Assembly: GCF_022682495.2 (NCBI RefSeq)
Contig: NC_071389.1
Span: 180,960,556 to 181,024,555 of the forward strand
DNA: 64,000 nucleotides
DNA from: Desmodus rotundus
Lineage: Eukaryota; Chordata; Mammalia; Chiroptera; Phyllostomidae
Direction of reading: 5' to 3'
Numbering within the stretch: the stretch's first letter is position 1; each line of letters opens with the position of its first letter. Made by a program: the position numbers and the translations under genes. Below, piece by piece: positions 22,964 to 33,849 of this stretch. The notes under the pieces are model-generated. The model searched no databases, had not been told where the DNA came from, and saw only the letters and a program-made list of their open reading frames with translations.

Positions 22964-23249
22964 TTTTTTTCATAAATTACTTTATTATTGTTCAATTACA
23001 GTTGTCTGCATTTTCTCCCCACCAGTCCCCCCAAGCCCAGCCAAACCCACCTCCTTCCCTTGCTTCCACCCTCCCCCTTGGTTTTATCCATGTGTCCTTT
23101 ATAGTAGTTCCTGAAAATCCTTCTCCCCACAGTCCCCTCCCCACTCCCCCCTGGCTATTGTTAATTGTTCTTAATTTCAATGTCTCAGGTTATGTTTTGT
23201 TTGCTTTTTTCTTTTGTTGATTATGTTCCAGTCAAAGGTGAGATCATAT
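22964..23249 (-). mobile_element. Bat-type L1 3'-end insertion, antisense, with target-site duplication
   Basis: A 5'-truncated antisense L1 tail. It begins with the A/T-rich end and the ACAGTTGTC block, which is the reverse complement of GACAACTGTAAT in the tail of the half-L1 in intron 6, followed by C-rich sequence. A near-exact direct repeat flanks it (GGTAAAGACTCAACGATTA at left, GGTAAGGACTCAATAATT at 23250-23267 at right), consistent with target-primed insertion. Confidence 0.8.
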
Positions 23250-23505
23250 GGTAAGGACTCAATAATTTTTGTCCCTAGATAGTTACCCTTGCTTCCTGAC
23301 ATCATGGAAGTCAGCGTAGCTGGGCTTTCACTTTGGCTCGTAGAGACTTTTCTGTTAGTGGGAATATTTGTAATTCTGTCTATTAAATATCCCTATGCCT
23401 CATTTCAGATTGAGCTCCCAGAGTTTCACTTAATGGAAGGTCAGGGATGGAAGGATCTTGGAGGCCATCCAGTCTAATTTCTTTTTTCATTTTTTATAAG
23501 GTTTT

Positions 23506-23708
23506 TAAAAAAGATTTTATTTATTTGTTTTAGAGAGGGGAAGGGAGGGAGAAAGAGAGGGAGAGGAACATTAATGTGCAGTTACCTCTCATGCACCCCT
23601 TGTTGGGGGCCTGGCCTGCAACCGAAGCATGTGCCCTGCTGGGAATTGAACCAGTGGCCTTTTGGTTTGTAGGCTGGCACTCAATCCACTGAGCCACACC
23701 AGCCAGGG
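23506..23708 (-). mobile_element. VES SINE, antisense
   Basis: Near full-length reverse-orientation copy: AAGATTTTATTTATTTG tail, AGAGAGGGGAAGGGAGGGAG block, GGGAATTGAACC (B box reverse) and the terminal CACACCAGCCAGGGG head. Confidence 0.93.
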
Positions 23709-24024
23709 GATTACATGTGAAGAACTGAGCACAGAAGCATGATGGGATCAGCCCCAGATCACATAGGGTGATGGAAGGAGAGTTGAGACCAGACCCCAGA
23801 GGCCTTGAATCTCTCCAGCGCTTTCCCCACCCAACACAAAGCTTCTCTTCTGCCTCTTCCTTAATATGGTGTGTTAGAAAGTGAGCTGGCTCGTGTGGCA
23901 CCGAATAGCCAAGAACTCAGGGAGCAGCACCTATCACAATGCCAGGTGCGCATCAAAAACTCCACAAATTTAAGTTCACTTCCTTTTGGCTTCTCCCATG
24001 TAGTAGTTCCCTGCAGTTACCATC

Positions 24025-24420
24025 AAATTACCACCAATTTGATGGCTTAACACCATAGAAATTTATTCTTTCACAATTCCAGGAGCCCAGAAGTTCAAAA
24101 TCAAGATGCTGGCAGGACTGTCCTCCCTCTGGGGCCCTACGGGAATATCTACTCCTTGCCTCTTCCAATCACCGTTAACAACTTTGACTTGCGTTAGTAG
24201 CCTTCCAATCTCTGCCTCTGTCCTCAACTCACATCACCTTCTCTCTGTGTGTCTCTGCTCTCCCTCTGCCTCTCTGTTAGGGATATGTGTGTTTGCATTT
24301 ACAGCTCACTCAGGTGAGAGCAAGACAAACTCTTCCTCTCAAAGTCTTTAATTTAATCACATCTTTTGCCCTATAAGGAGATATTCACGGGTTCTGGGAA
24401 TGAGGAAGTAAATATACCTT
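24025..24420 (-). mobile_element. MLT1/MaLR-type LTR fragment, antisense
   Basis: Resembles the common MaLR-type LTR in reverse: GGCTTAACACCATAGAAATTTATT, then 'tcacaattccaggagcccagaagttc', and ending near 'attcacgggttctgggaatgagga'. Non-coding. The exact subfamily cannot be fixed by eye. Confidence 0.65.
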
Positions 24421-24849
24421 TTGTGGGGTGTTTTTTTTCCTACTTACTACACCCCAGATGCCAACTGACTATATTTCTAAACTTCTGCTTTTCTTTTCTT
24501 TCCCTAGGGATAGTTTATTTCCTATTCCCAAGTACATTATTTTACCTTCAAATATGCTTCACTCTTCTAGACCTGGCTGTGCAAAATGCTCCATTAAGTT
24601 CGTTTGAAATGAAGGTTCAGCAGTGTTACTGGGGCTGCCGGTGGCTGTGACATAAAGTAGGCCCCTACTGTGCACCACGCCATGTAGGCCCATGAGGCCC
24701 TCATGGCCTGTTGTGAGTAGCTCACCGCGTGATTGTTGCAAGTCCTAAAGCATAGATGCTGTCCCAGCACGGCAGATGGGTGATTGGAAGGCTTAGCCTC
24801 TGTGCGGAATGCTTACCTTCCCTCTGCAAAAGCATTTTGCGTATCCACA

Positions 24850-25090
24850 ATCTACCAGATAAGAATTTAGAGATAAGAGACACAGCCTGTGCCCTGAATT
24901 AAGGAGCTCAGAGTTAAATGGGGGCTGAATAAAAGCAAAAAAAATACCAACGCAAAGGATGATGAGAGCTTTGATAGAGAGATGGCCAAGGTGCTGACAC
25001 AGCACAGAGAAGGGCCCCACCCAACTTAGGCTGGGTGGGTAGACAGGGAGCAGAGTCAGTTCTGAAGGACTTCCTGGAGGAAGTGGTTCA
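24850..25090 (+). mobile_element. L2-like fragment
   Basis: Typical L2 pattern: 'gacacagcctgtgccctgaa', 'aaggagctcagagtt', then 'aggacttcctggaggaagtg'. Ancient, non-coding. Confidence 0.55.
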
Positions 25091-25119
25091 GGAGGTGCAT
25101 CTCCAAGAATGAGTGGAGA

Positions 25120-25247
25120 TACTGTACTTTGCCATATCTAACATGTACCTTTTGGTCCAAATTTTTGAGGGAAAAATAAGGATGCACATTATACATGAGA
25201 ATTAGTCCTAAAACATGGACATGCATTTTACACAGCAAAATACGGTA
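25120..25247. mobile_element. Short MITE-like element with terminal inverted repeats
   Basis: A 128-bp unit bounded by 14-bp imperfect inverted repeats: TACTGTACTTTGCC at the left and AGCAAAATACGGTA at the right (11 of 14 match). The interior is AT-rich and partly self-complementary, with no ORF. The ends suggest a non-autonomous cut-and-paste DNA transposon. No clear target-site duplication was seen, so the family is unassigned. Confidence 0.5.
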
Positions 25248-25581
25248 GTCAAGGCAGTTGTGGGGAGAAGGACATTCCACACAGAAGAATGGCATGCAAA
25301 GGTGTGGAGAGGTGGAAATGGATGGACACCTACCTCATCTTTCATGTTGTCTTCCCCACTGTGCCCATCCATCCAGCCGCCCCTCATCAAACCCTGGCCG
25401 AGCTCTGATGCCTGTGCTCTATCGTGTTCTGCTGAGTGCTGCCTAGAAAATACCCCACCCCAGAGGCCATGTATGAATCTAACGAAAGTTGTTTTAGGAG
25501 ATGACAGACCTACAGTTTTCACTCAGAAGTCCTGGATCAGGTATAACTGTGGCTTCAGTTTCCTGAAACTTTTCTCCACAG

Positions 25582-25706
25582 GGACCTTGACCTCGGACCC
25601 CTACGACTTTGCCAACTCCTGGGCCCTGAGCAGCGGAGAGCAGCGGTGCAAACGGGCCTCCCCTCCCAGCAGCCTCTGCAATGTCTCCTCTGAGGAAATG
25701 GAGAAG
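25582..25706 (+). CDS. VWF: VWF exon 6: end of VWD1, start of C8-1
   Basis: This 125-nt exon encodes residues 178 (part) to 219. It begins [14 protein letters not shown], the conserved end of a VWD module. Asn211-Val-Ser is a sequon, as in human (where it is Asn-Ile-Ser). Oddity: residues 199-202 read Arg-Cys-Lys-Arg (25644-25655), where I recall Trp-Cys-Glu-Arg in human. That creates an R-X-K-R furin-type consensus inside D1. Cys200 is retained, so the site may be buried or disulfide-linked. Confidence 0.97.
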
Positions 25707-26261
25707 GTGGGTACAGCCCAGGCTGGGTATGGTCTAGATGGTGCGGGACTTCTGGAGTCACGAGGCAGAAGGACATCTGGTCTCAGGTCCTCTGCCTAGG
25801 GGAGCAATGGGCCTACCTCTGTGGGTCCCTCTGGCTGATCAATGTAAGCCTCCCATGGGTCCTTTTCTTTCTGAAAACCAACTGTGGCTAGAGTCTGGTT
25901 AACTCTAATTCTAATGTTATTCTGGGCCTGGAACTCTAAAAACGTGTCTGGTCTAATGACCTGGTATAGTGAGTGACTCTACTTTTCTGCTTCATACCCA
26001 AGGCCCTCTTATCTCCAAATGTCTCCATCATCACTTGTCCCCTGTCTGAAATTATTGCAATAGAAAGAATTCATATTTAGGTGCTCAGTAAGTGATTGTT
26101 TAAAATACAAATAGGGGAAGAAAACATCATCAGAAAGAGGGTAGCTTTATAGTGGGGGAAGCTGGGCGGGTAGGGGTAGACCTGAAGTGACCAGCTTGGG
26201 CATTGTAATAGTTTCCTGAGGCTGTGGTAGGAGGCAAATTATCTTAAATTTAGTGGCTTCC

Positions 26262-28087
26262 GAGAACCAAAATGGCGGCGTAGGTAGACACACTGCGCCT
26301 CCTCGCACAACCAGAACTGACAGAGAATCGAACAGCAAGGGGGACCAACACCAAGGAAACAGAAAATAATCATTCATCCAGACTGGTAGGAGGGGCGGAG
26401 ACGGCACTGGGGTGGAGAGGACTCGCGTGGCTGTGGCGGGACTGAGACTGGCGGAGTGTGGGACAAATGGCGCAGGCAGTCCGAGCACTAGCAGACCCTG
26501 AGGTCCCACATTTGCACAGATAAACCCAGAGGGCCGGACTCAGAGTGGCGGAGAGTGGGGCAGGCAGAGTGGCGGATAGCACATTGCGGCACCACATTCG
26601 CCCACAGATAAACCTGACGAACGGCGGGCAGAGAAGCAGACCGCTGCGCAACCCAGGGCTCCAGCTCGGGGAAATAAAGCCTCAAACCTCTGATTGAAAG
26701 CGCCCCTGGGGGTTGGGGCGGCAGGAGAGACTCCCAGCCTCACAGGAGAGGTTGTTGGAGAGACCCACAGGGGCCTAGAGTGTGCACAGGCCCACTTACT
26801 CGGGAACCAGCACCAGAGGGGCCCAGTTTGATTGTGGGTAGCGGAGTGAAAGATTGAAATCCGGAGGAGAGTGAGGCGGGCGCCATTGCTCCCTCTCGGC
26901 CCCTCCCCCACGTACAGCATCACAGCGCAGCGACCAGCATTACCCCGCCCCGGTGAACACCTAAGGCTCCGCCCCTTAAAGTAACAGACGCGCCAAGACA
27001 AACAAAAAAAAAAAATGGCCCAAATGACAGAACACTTCAAAGCTCCAGAAAAAATACAACTAAGCGACGAAGAGATAGCCAACCTATCGGATGCACAGTT
27101 CAAAGCACTGGTTATCAATATGCTCACAGACTTGGTTGAATCTATTCGAAAAACAGATGAAAAAATGAAGCCTATGCTAAGAGAAACAAAGGAAAATGTA
27201 CAGGGAACCAATAGTGATGAGAAGGAAACTGGGACTCAAATCAACGGTGTGGACCAGAAGGAAGAAACAAACATTCAACCAGAAAAGAATGAAGAAACAA
27301 GAACTTGGAAAAATGAGGAGAGGCTTAGGAACCTCCAGGACACCTTGAAACGTTCCAACATCCGAATTATAGGGGTGCCAGAAGGAGAAGAGGAAGAACA
27401 AAAAATTGAAAACTTATTTGAACAAATAATGGAGAACTTCCCCGATCTGGCAAAGGAAATAGACTTCCGGGAAGTCCAGGAAGCTCAGAGAGTCCCAAAG
27501 AAGCTGGACCCAAGGAGGAACACAACAAGACACATCATAATTACATTACCCAAGATTAAACGCAAGGACCTACGTCCAAGATTACTGTATCCAGCAAAGC
27601 TATCATTTAGAATGGAAGGGAGGATAAAGTGCTTCTCAGATAAGGTCAAGTTGAAGAGGCTCATCATCACCAAGCCCTTATTATACGAAATGTTAAAGGG
27701 AGTTACCTAAGAAAAAGATCAAAAATAGGAACAGTAAAAATGACAGCAAACTCACAGTTATTAACGACCACACATAAAACAAAAACGAGAGCAAACTAGG
27801 CAAACAACTAGAACATGAGGGTTGTCAATAAGGGAGTGGGAGGGGGAGAGGGGGGTAAAGGTACAGAGAATAAGTAGCATAGATGATAGGTGGAAAATAG
27901 ACAGGGGGAGGGTAAAAATAGTGTAGGAAATGTAGAAGCCAAAGAACTTGTAAGTATGACCCATGGACATGAACTATGGGGGGGGAATGTGGGAGGGAGG
28001 GGGGTGGGCAGGATGGAGTGGAGTGGGGGGGGAAATGGGACAACTGTAATAGCATAATCAATAAATATATTAAAAAAAAAAAAAAAA
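26262..28087 (+). mobile_element. Full half-L1 (HAL1-like) retrotransposon
   Basis: A 1.83-kb complete insertion. An exact 16-bp target-site duplication, AAATTTAGTGGCTTCC, lies at 26246-26261 and 28088-28103. The element begins GAGAACCAAAATGGCGGCG, a YY1-like L1 5' start, and has a CpG-bearing 5' UTR of about 750 bp, an open ORF1 (27015-27710), a G-rich 3' UTR and a poly(A) tail from 28072. There is no ORF2, so it must have been mobilised by L1 machinery in trans. This architecture defines HAL1 elements. The intact ORF and perfect duplication point to a fairly recent insertion. Confidence 0.9.
27015..27710 (+). CDS. L1 ORF1-like RNA-binding protein (half-L1)
   Basis: 231 codons, uninterrupted, ending TAA. 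An N-terminal acidic and helical region with heptad-like spacing (about residues 1-115) is a shortened coiled coil. Residues about 118-128 contain Asn-Ile-Arg-Ile-Ile-Gly-Val-Pro-Glu-Gly-Glu, the L1 ORF1p RRM signature. Glu-Ala-Gln-Arg-Val-Pro follows, then Arg-His-Ile-Ile-Ile-Thr-Leu-Pro-Lys. The frame then jumps from Lys-Ile-Lys-Arg-Lys to Leu-Arg-Pro-Arg-Leu-Leu-Tyr-Pro-Ala-Lys, so roughly 50 residues between RRM and C-terminal domain usual in mammalian ORF1p are missing. ORF1p binds L1 RNA as a trimeric chaperone; whether this shortened form does so is unknown. Confidence 0.88.
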   Translation: MAQMTEHFKAPEKIQLSDEEIANLSDAQFKALVINMLTDLVESIRKTDEKMKPMLRETKENVQGTNSDEKETGTQINGVDQKEETNIQPEKNEETRTWKNEERLRNLQDTLKRSNIRIIGVPEGEEEEQKIENLFEQIMENFPDLAKEIDFREVQEAQRVPKKLDPRRNTTRHIIITLPKIKRKDLRPRLLYPAKLSFRMEGRIKCFSDKVKLKRLIITKPLLYEMLKGVT

Positions 28088-29155
28088 AAATTTAGTGGCT
28101 TCCAACAACCGAAATGTATTCGCTTGCAGTTTTGGAGGTCAGAAGGCTGAATTTAGTTTCCCTGGGCCAAGATCAAGATGTCAGCAGGGCGTCCCCTGCT
28201 CTGAGGCTCTAGGACTATCTCTTCTTGCCTCTTCCAGCCCTGGTGGCTGCAGTGTTCCTTGGCTTGTGGTTACCTCATTCCCGTCACTGCTTTCTGTGGT
28301 GACATGACCTCCTGTGCCTATGTCCCTGAGACTCAGTACATATGGGGGCACCTCCCACCCTTCACACACAGCCCTGTTTCTTCCTGTATGGTAGCTAGTT
28401 AGCAGCTTTCCCCTCAGAGGTGCCCTTTGTGATCCCACAAACCACAACCTCTCCCTTGGAGAGAAGGGGGTGGGCAAGGGAGGGCGTGTGCACCCTGCCT
28501 CCACCTTCTGCAGGTAGAGATGGGCTTTGTGCCCCCTGTGTGGGGCCCCGGGAGGATGACACTTCAGGTGGGGAAAGGTCTCCTGGTGTCCTCCCTCTGT
28601 CTGCATTCCCCCCAGAGTGCCCTCACACTGGGACGGGGGTGGGGAGGAGGAGGCCAAGTGCACAGCACTTTCAGCATAAGCTCTCCAATTCATTCTTCTT
28701 CTTCTCTTTCCTCCCAGTTATCACCCTATTCCTCTGGGGGAGCTGAGCCCAGCTTGAGTTTAGAAGGAGAGCAAGGTGCCTGAACCAAACGTACAGTTGT
28801 GTGGTTGGCTGGTGGTTTGCCTCCCCTGCCCTTGAATGTTTCCAGGCAGGAGAGAGATCAAGGGTGGGGGTGCCTCCACAGGTGAGGCGGGTGGGGGCCA
28901 CACATGTACCTCTTACACCCAATCAGCTCTTTGAGGACATACGGGCTTTGTCACATTTTATTTTGCAAACACAGGCCAGCTCAGCGCTGAACAAATGTTC
29001 TCTTACCCTTGGAATAGTGAGGGAACATTTATACAAAGGAATAGTCTCATTTATCCATAGAAGTGGGAGGTGAAGACAGGATTTTCAAATGGAAAACCTG
29101 TCACTGAGGCCCCATAGAGAAGGGAGACTGAGCCCTCGGTGGCCCAGAGACGAGA

Positions 29156-29192
29156 GGGAGGGAGGGAGTGGGTGAAGAAGGGAGGGAGGGAG
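29156..29192 (+). repeat. GGGA-rich purine tract
   Basis: Several GGGAGGGAG blocks with short spacers; at least four G-triplets in a row could fold as a G-quadruplex. Intronic, function unknown. Confidence 0.7.
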
Positions 29193-31398
29193 AATCCACC
29201 AGAAACCTTGTTTGTCTCCCTGGGTGCCTTTGGGGGCTCCAGCTGCAAGCTTGCTACTCACTTTGTCCCTTGGGTGTGTTAAAGTCCTTACTAACCAGTG
29301 TCTTGGGAGCAGCTTAAGAAACTGGTTACCGAGGTCTTAGTGCTGGGCGGAGGCCCCCAAACACACCAGACCTCCCAAGGCACAAGCTCCTCCAAGCTCA
29401 GAACACCAGGTTGCAGGTTGTTTACCTGAAAAGTGTGGCTGGCTTTGTCTTAGCCAATCAGGCTGCATTTGTCTGTGACTGGGGCTGTCTCATTGGCTAA
29501 GAAATACTGTGATTTCTCTCCTGGGAGGTGATTAAGTGGTCTTTGGAACTGTTCACCGCTGGCTTAGTCCTCCTGGGCCATTGGGTCAGAAGTCAGGTCT
29601 GGTAAATGGGATCGTTTACAAGTGTTTGCCAGTGTGACTCCAAGGCCTTGTGCGGTGGCAGAGTGCTGTGTGGGGCAGCCTACAGTGACCTAAGAATTTT
29701 GCTTGAGAGCCCACAGAATCTGTCCTCCCACTTCGCTGGTGCTTCCCTGTCTTTCCAAGGTGGTAGCAAGGAGTCAACTTGTTCTGAGAGCCAGGTCATA
29801 TTACTTATACCTAGGGGATGAATGTTTCCTTGTTATGCCAACAAAACCCAGAGCCTGTCTGCTGGGACTGATAATGGCTTGTTTGAGTGCATGCAAATTT
29901 GCAGCTTTCTCAGCTCTTCAAACAAAGGGCAGGACTGCTGGAGTCTGGAGCTCAGGGAGCAGGGCCTGGTAATAAAAAACCCCAAGCTCTAAGTGCTCAA
30001 ATAATTGATGTTAATTTGCAGGCAACTCTACTGTGCAATAAACATTTTAGAAAGATCTTTAGGTCGCCTTTTAAAAAAAGTTTGTCTGTCTAGAGAATGT
30101 CAACAAGGGCTTACATTATGAAGATCTTGTCTTTGCCTGGCAGTCTCTTCTGCAACGTGAGGGCCATGGCTCCAGGAGGCTGGACTAGTCCATACAGTGC
30201 TCTTGTTAATAAAAAATGGCAGCCCTTCCTTAAGACATTTGACCACCACCTGTTGGGAAATTGCCATCATAAGCATAAATGTGCATAGAATGTACATGTA
30301 CATATATGATTCCTACGATGTGAATGGTAGCCCCTGAGTGTGTTGCCACTGTGCACTGTATGATCTGCAGAACTACACTTGTTGTCCATGGACTTGGCCT
30401 TGGCCTTGGCCTTGCTTCCACTGGGAGTCATAGTCCCAGCAACCATCCTCTGCCTCCCATTTGCTGCTGCCATCTGAGTGTGAGGACACTATGTGCCTCT
30501 GGTCTTCACAGTCCTCTCCTTATACCTCCTCCAAGCTCATCCTCAAGATGCCCAGTCTTTCCTGAGAAGACTGAGTGTGTCAGTTATTACTCATCCCTGG
30601 TGGCGAATCCTGTCAGCATCATCCGCAGGCAGGTGTCTGCAGCAGAAGAAAAGTCTTTTCATCTATGTTAGAAATAGACTCATAATAACTCAGAATGGGA
30701 TGAGATTCCAGAGGCTACCTAGTCCAGCTCCTTGCTCATTGCATGCACGCTCCCCACAAGCTCTATCCTGATAGCTAGGCAATGCTGTTACCTTGATTTA
30801 AGAGGTAAATCTTTGAGACATCCTTGCTGAGATCCTTCCAGCTCTCTTGCAGAGCTCAATCTTGGCTCCCTGGTAAATTTCTCTTTTCTTTTTACCCCAC
30901 TAAACCCTACCTCAGTGCCCTTGAATACTGGGGGAAGCAAGACCCTTTCGGTCTGGTTGCTCCAGGTCTTATTCAGGAGTTCCCATCTGATTATACTACC
31001 ATCAGTCCCTAATAGTCCCAGGTTGCCTGTTTTCCACTGGCTCTGAACTTGACGTTTATTCGGTAAACACAATCCTTATTCCTGTTGTTCTTTTGCTGTT
31101 CATGGCCTCACGTTTCCTCCCTCTCTCCCTCCTCTGAAACAGTACACTGTTCACCGGTAATCCTCTTCCCTCCAGGAAGCCACCTGTCTCACACAAGCTA
31201 ACATTTGTAAATACTCATGTGTACTTTGAGTAACCATAACATGTCTCTTTAACAGCACAAAGAGGCACACAAAACACTCTTTTTGTTGAGGAAAATACAA
31301 TTCACACTTCATGTCCTCATGAAATACTGCCCAAGCCTTTTATTTGCAAAGCAGGTACCCAGTTCTTTGTACTGCTTCTGCTCACAGTGTATTGGGAG

Positions 31399-31442
31399 GG
31401 AGCTCACAGGCCTGGAGGAAGGAGCTCACAGGCCTGGAGGGA
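31399..31442 (+). repeat. Two-copy 22-bp tandem repeat
   Basis: GGAGCTCACAGGCCTGGAGG is repeated twice at a 22-bp period. Small intronic duplication. Confidence 0.8.
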
Positions 31443-33849
31443 GGTAATTTAAGCACAGGACTTGGAGGAGGTGCTAAGTGCCCTGGCAGAGCTGAGGGTC
31501 ACGGGCCAGGCCTACTCCTGGCACCCTTCTTCCACTGCCTGAGTCTTCCATTCAACAAGTTGAGTGGCCTGAAGTAGATTTTTCTTGGAGATTGGGAAGC
31601 CTTCTGTTCCATTCATGTGTTTGGTAGAATCGTGGTGATTCACAGAGAGGCTGATTGTGGTCAGAGTCTGGTCCAGGGAAGGTCAGTAAATCTCAAGAAA
31701 AGACTGTGTAACCCGAGACCCCCAGAGGAGTTATTTGTCAGATGACAGCACCCTGGCTGGTTTTACAGACAGGGTGCCCACCCATTGTGTCCCACTGATG
31801 TTTAGCTCAGGGTTTGGGTTTGAGCACATGCATACCACCCCCACTTCACCCCTGTTGCTGAGTGAGAACTGCTCTCTCAAGTCTCTCTCCAGTCCTATGT
31901 AGGCTGAGGAGTGAGGACTCACGTCGCGTGCTTTGCTGAGGTCCATGAATCTCAGGTGCTGTCCTTGGTTTCATGTGACCATCCTCTGTGTCTTCATGTA
32001 CTTATGTCCCTGCCCTGCATCTCAGCCTTCCCTCTCCAAGGTAAGCAGAGCTCTATCCAACACTGCGTAAGCACCCTTTTCCTTTAGGGAAAATTCACTC
32101 CCCTGAGTGCAAAGCAGGAGAAGGGACAGTGAGCCAATGGGCTTGTGGTGGGGTAGGGGTGACCGTGGTCACTGTGCCTTTGGGGGTCTAGCCTTATAAC
32201 AGGGCTTAGGGGCTGCCACAAGATTTCAAAGATTTGCCTCAAGTTAAGCAGTACTTGGCCTTTTAGGGCACTTATGTTACAAACCATTGAGGAGGATCAG
32301 ATAAGATCTGGGTACTCCAGGTTTCAGTTCAGTTGCCTCCCTAACATAAAAATCTCAAAATCCTTTAACAAAATATTTCCTAAGCAGCTTTCTTTCCCTT
32401 CTTCTTCCTCCTCGTGAGGTTGAGAATGAGCAAGAATCTGACTGTGCCCACTAGTACATATTTATTGAAGTGTATTATATGGGTTGGGTAATCCTGAAAC
32501 TGTGCAAGGTAGACTCTCAGTCTTGTTCAAGGGACAAGACAGACATGAGGAACTGGACAACCATGAAAGAGAACCACACATGTGCTATCTTGGGTGGTGA
32601 ATGGTGAGTTGCCAGGAGAATGGTAAGTGTAATGGTAGCTCAGAGGAATCAGCTCTGGGATGAGAGCTGATTATCTTTCCTCACTGGGAGTGTGAGCAGT
32701 GGAGGGTCCCATCCCTAGAGCTCAGGCAGACCCCAGACTGGGAATCTGGGGCTGGTACTTGGCCCTTGTCCTCCCAGCCAGCTGAGCCCTGAGAATTGCT
32801 CAGAGGCCTTTCAGGAGACCAGGGCAGAGGGTGAGCAGAGCCTTTTGGAAGGTTGGGGACTTACTTCTTGGACATATCCGGTTACCCTACTTTTCTTGAA
32901 GGCTATACCCCAACTGTCATAGAGAGAGGAATGTCTAACTCTGCAAAAACTGTCCATTTGGTGGATATCTATCAACCGGTTTCACGGGGTCTTTGCGAGC
33001 CAGATCTTGAAATGTGGGTGGGAATCTCAGGCCAGCCAGAGTTATAATAGACTCAGGACCCCTCCCCCATCCATCCTTGCAAGCTGACCAATGAGAAACG
33101 GTGCCCTGCCCCAGGGATGAATTCTTGAACCCACTACTTTGGACGAGTTCAGGCTCCAGGCGCCTCCACACCTCCTCCAGGGGCAGCTGTAGGGCACCCA
33201 CACCAGGGCTGGAAAGATCAGGGCCTGGCTGAACAATCTTGAACTTTATATATTAGCCTCTTTCTTTGTTCACTTTGGTCCTAGGAATGCCCCCCTCCCC
33301 TCTCCTTTGTCAGCTGTTTGGGAACAAACACAATAGCTAAGCTTCAGATCTCTTTTTCTCCTTACACTCCCTTGCCCCCATCTGCCACTGGGGAGATGTA
33401 CTTCTTTTCTCTCCCTCTCCCTTCAACTGGCATGGCATCTCCAGGGAAGAGGCCTGGCCTCCTTTAATGAACTGAAATGTGATTAAGATGGGCCACAAGT
33501 GGGTCTGCACACCCACCCAGGCAGGGTGAGGTCATGGATTGATGGAGTTGGGGCTGGAGCTCTCTCCAGCTTCTAGCACCACAGACGAGAGATGAAGGGA
33601 GACAGTGGAGCTGGTGCCTGGCATTGGAGCCAGGAAGATGCTGGAAGTGTGCAAATTAGCTGACCGTTCTTTTGTCTCCCTGCCAGTGTGGTTTAGCAGA
33701 GCTCTGAGGAGAAGCCATTTCGAACTGTTGGGCTAATATTGACAGCGGGCCAATCATAATAGTTATAAGCACTTGACTACCTTCCTGTGTAACCTTATTT
33801 AATTTTATTTTGTAACAACCATCTAAAGTAGGTATTGCTATTCCTGTTA

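Larger units (their letters stand above)
20869..25581 (+). other. VWF: VWF intron 5
   Basis: 4713 bp, GT-AG. Repeat-rich: a 25-bp perfect inverted repeat (21211-21359), antisense L1 ORF2 (21480-22260) split by a VES SINE, a younger antisense L1 3' end (22964-23249), a second VES SINE (23506-23708), an MLT1-type LTR (24025-24420), L2-like sequence (24850-25090) and a small inverted-repeat element (25120-25247). 22270-22960 shows nothing I can name. Confidence 0.9.
26205..28345 (-). mobile_element. MaLR-type LTR fragment, antisense, split by half-L1
   Basis: Left part 26205-26261 (TAGTTTCCTGAGGCTG ... TTTAGTGGCTTCC) and right part 28104-28345 (AACAACCGAAATGTATTCGC, then 'gttttggaggtcagaaggctg', 'tgttccttggcttgtggtta') are successive blocks of one ancient LTR of the MLT1 kind in reverse. 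The half-L1 sits exactly between them. Confidence 0.65.

Noticed and set aside
25215..25799. A 194-codon open frame overlapping VWF exon 6
   Set aside because: It runs through intron 5, exon 6 in the wrong frame and intron 6. The real exon frame gives conserved VWD residues, so this frame is chance.
26540..27211. A 223-codon open frame on the minus strand
   Set aside because: It is the antisense shadow of the half-L1 5' UTR and ORF1; it shows no recognisable domain.
26262..28087. Full-length autonomous L1
   Set aside because: Only ORF1 is present; the 3' UTR starts right after it and there is no endonuclease or reverse transcriptase frame.
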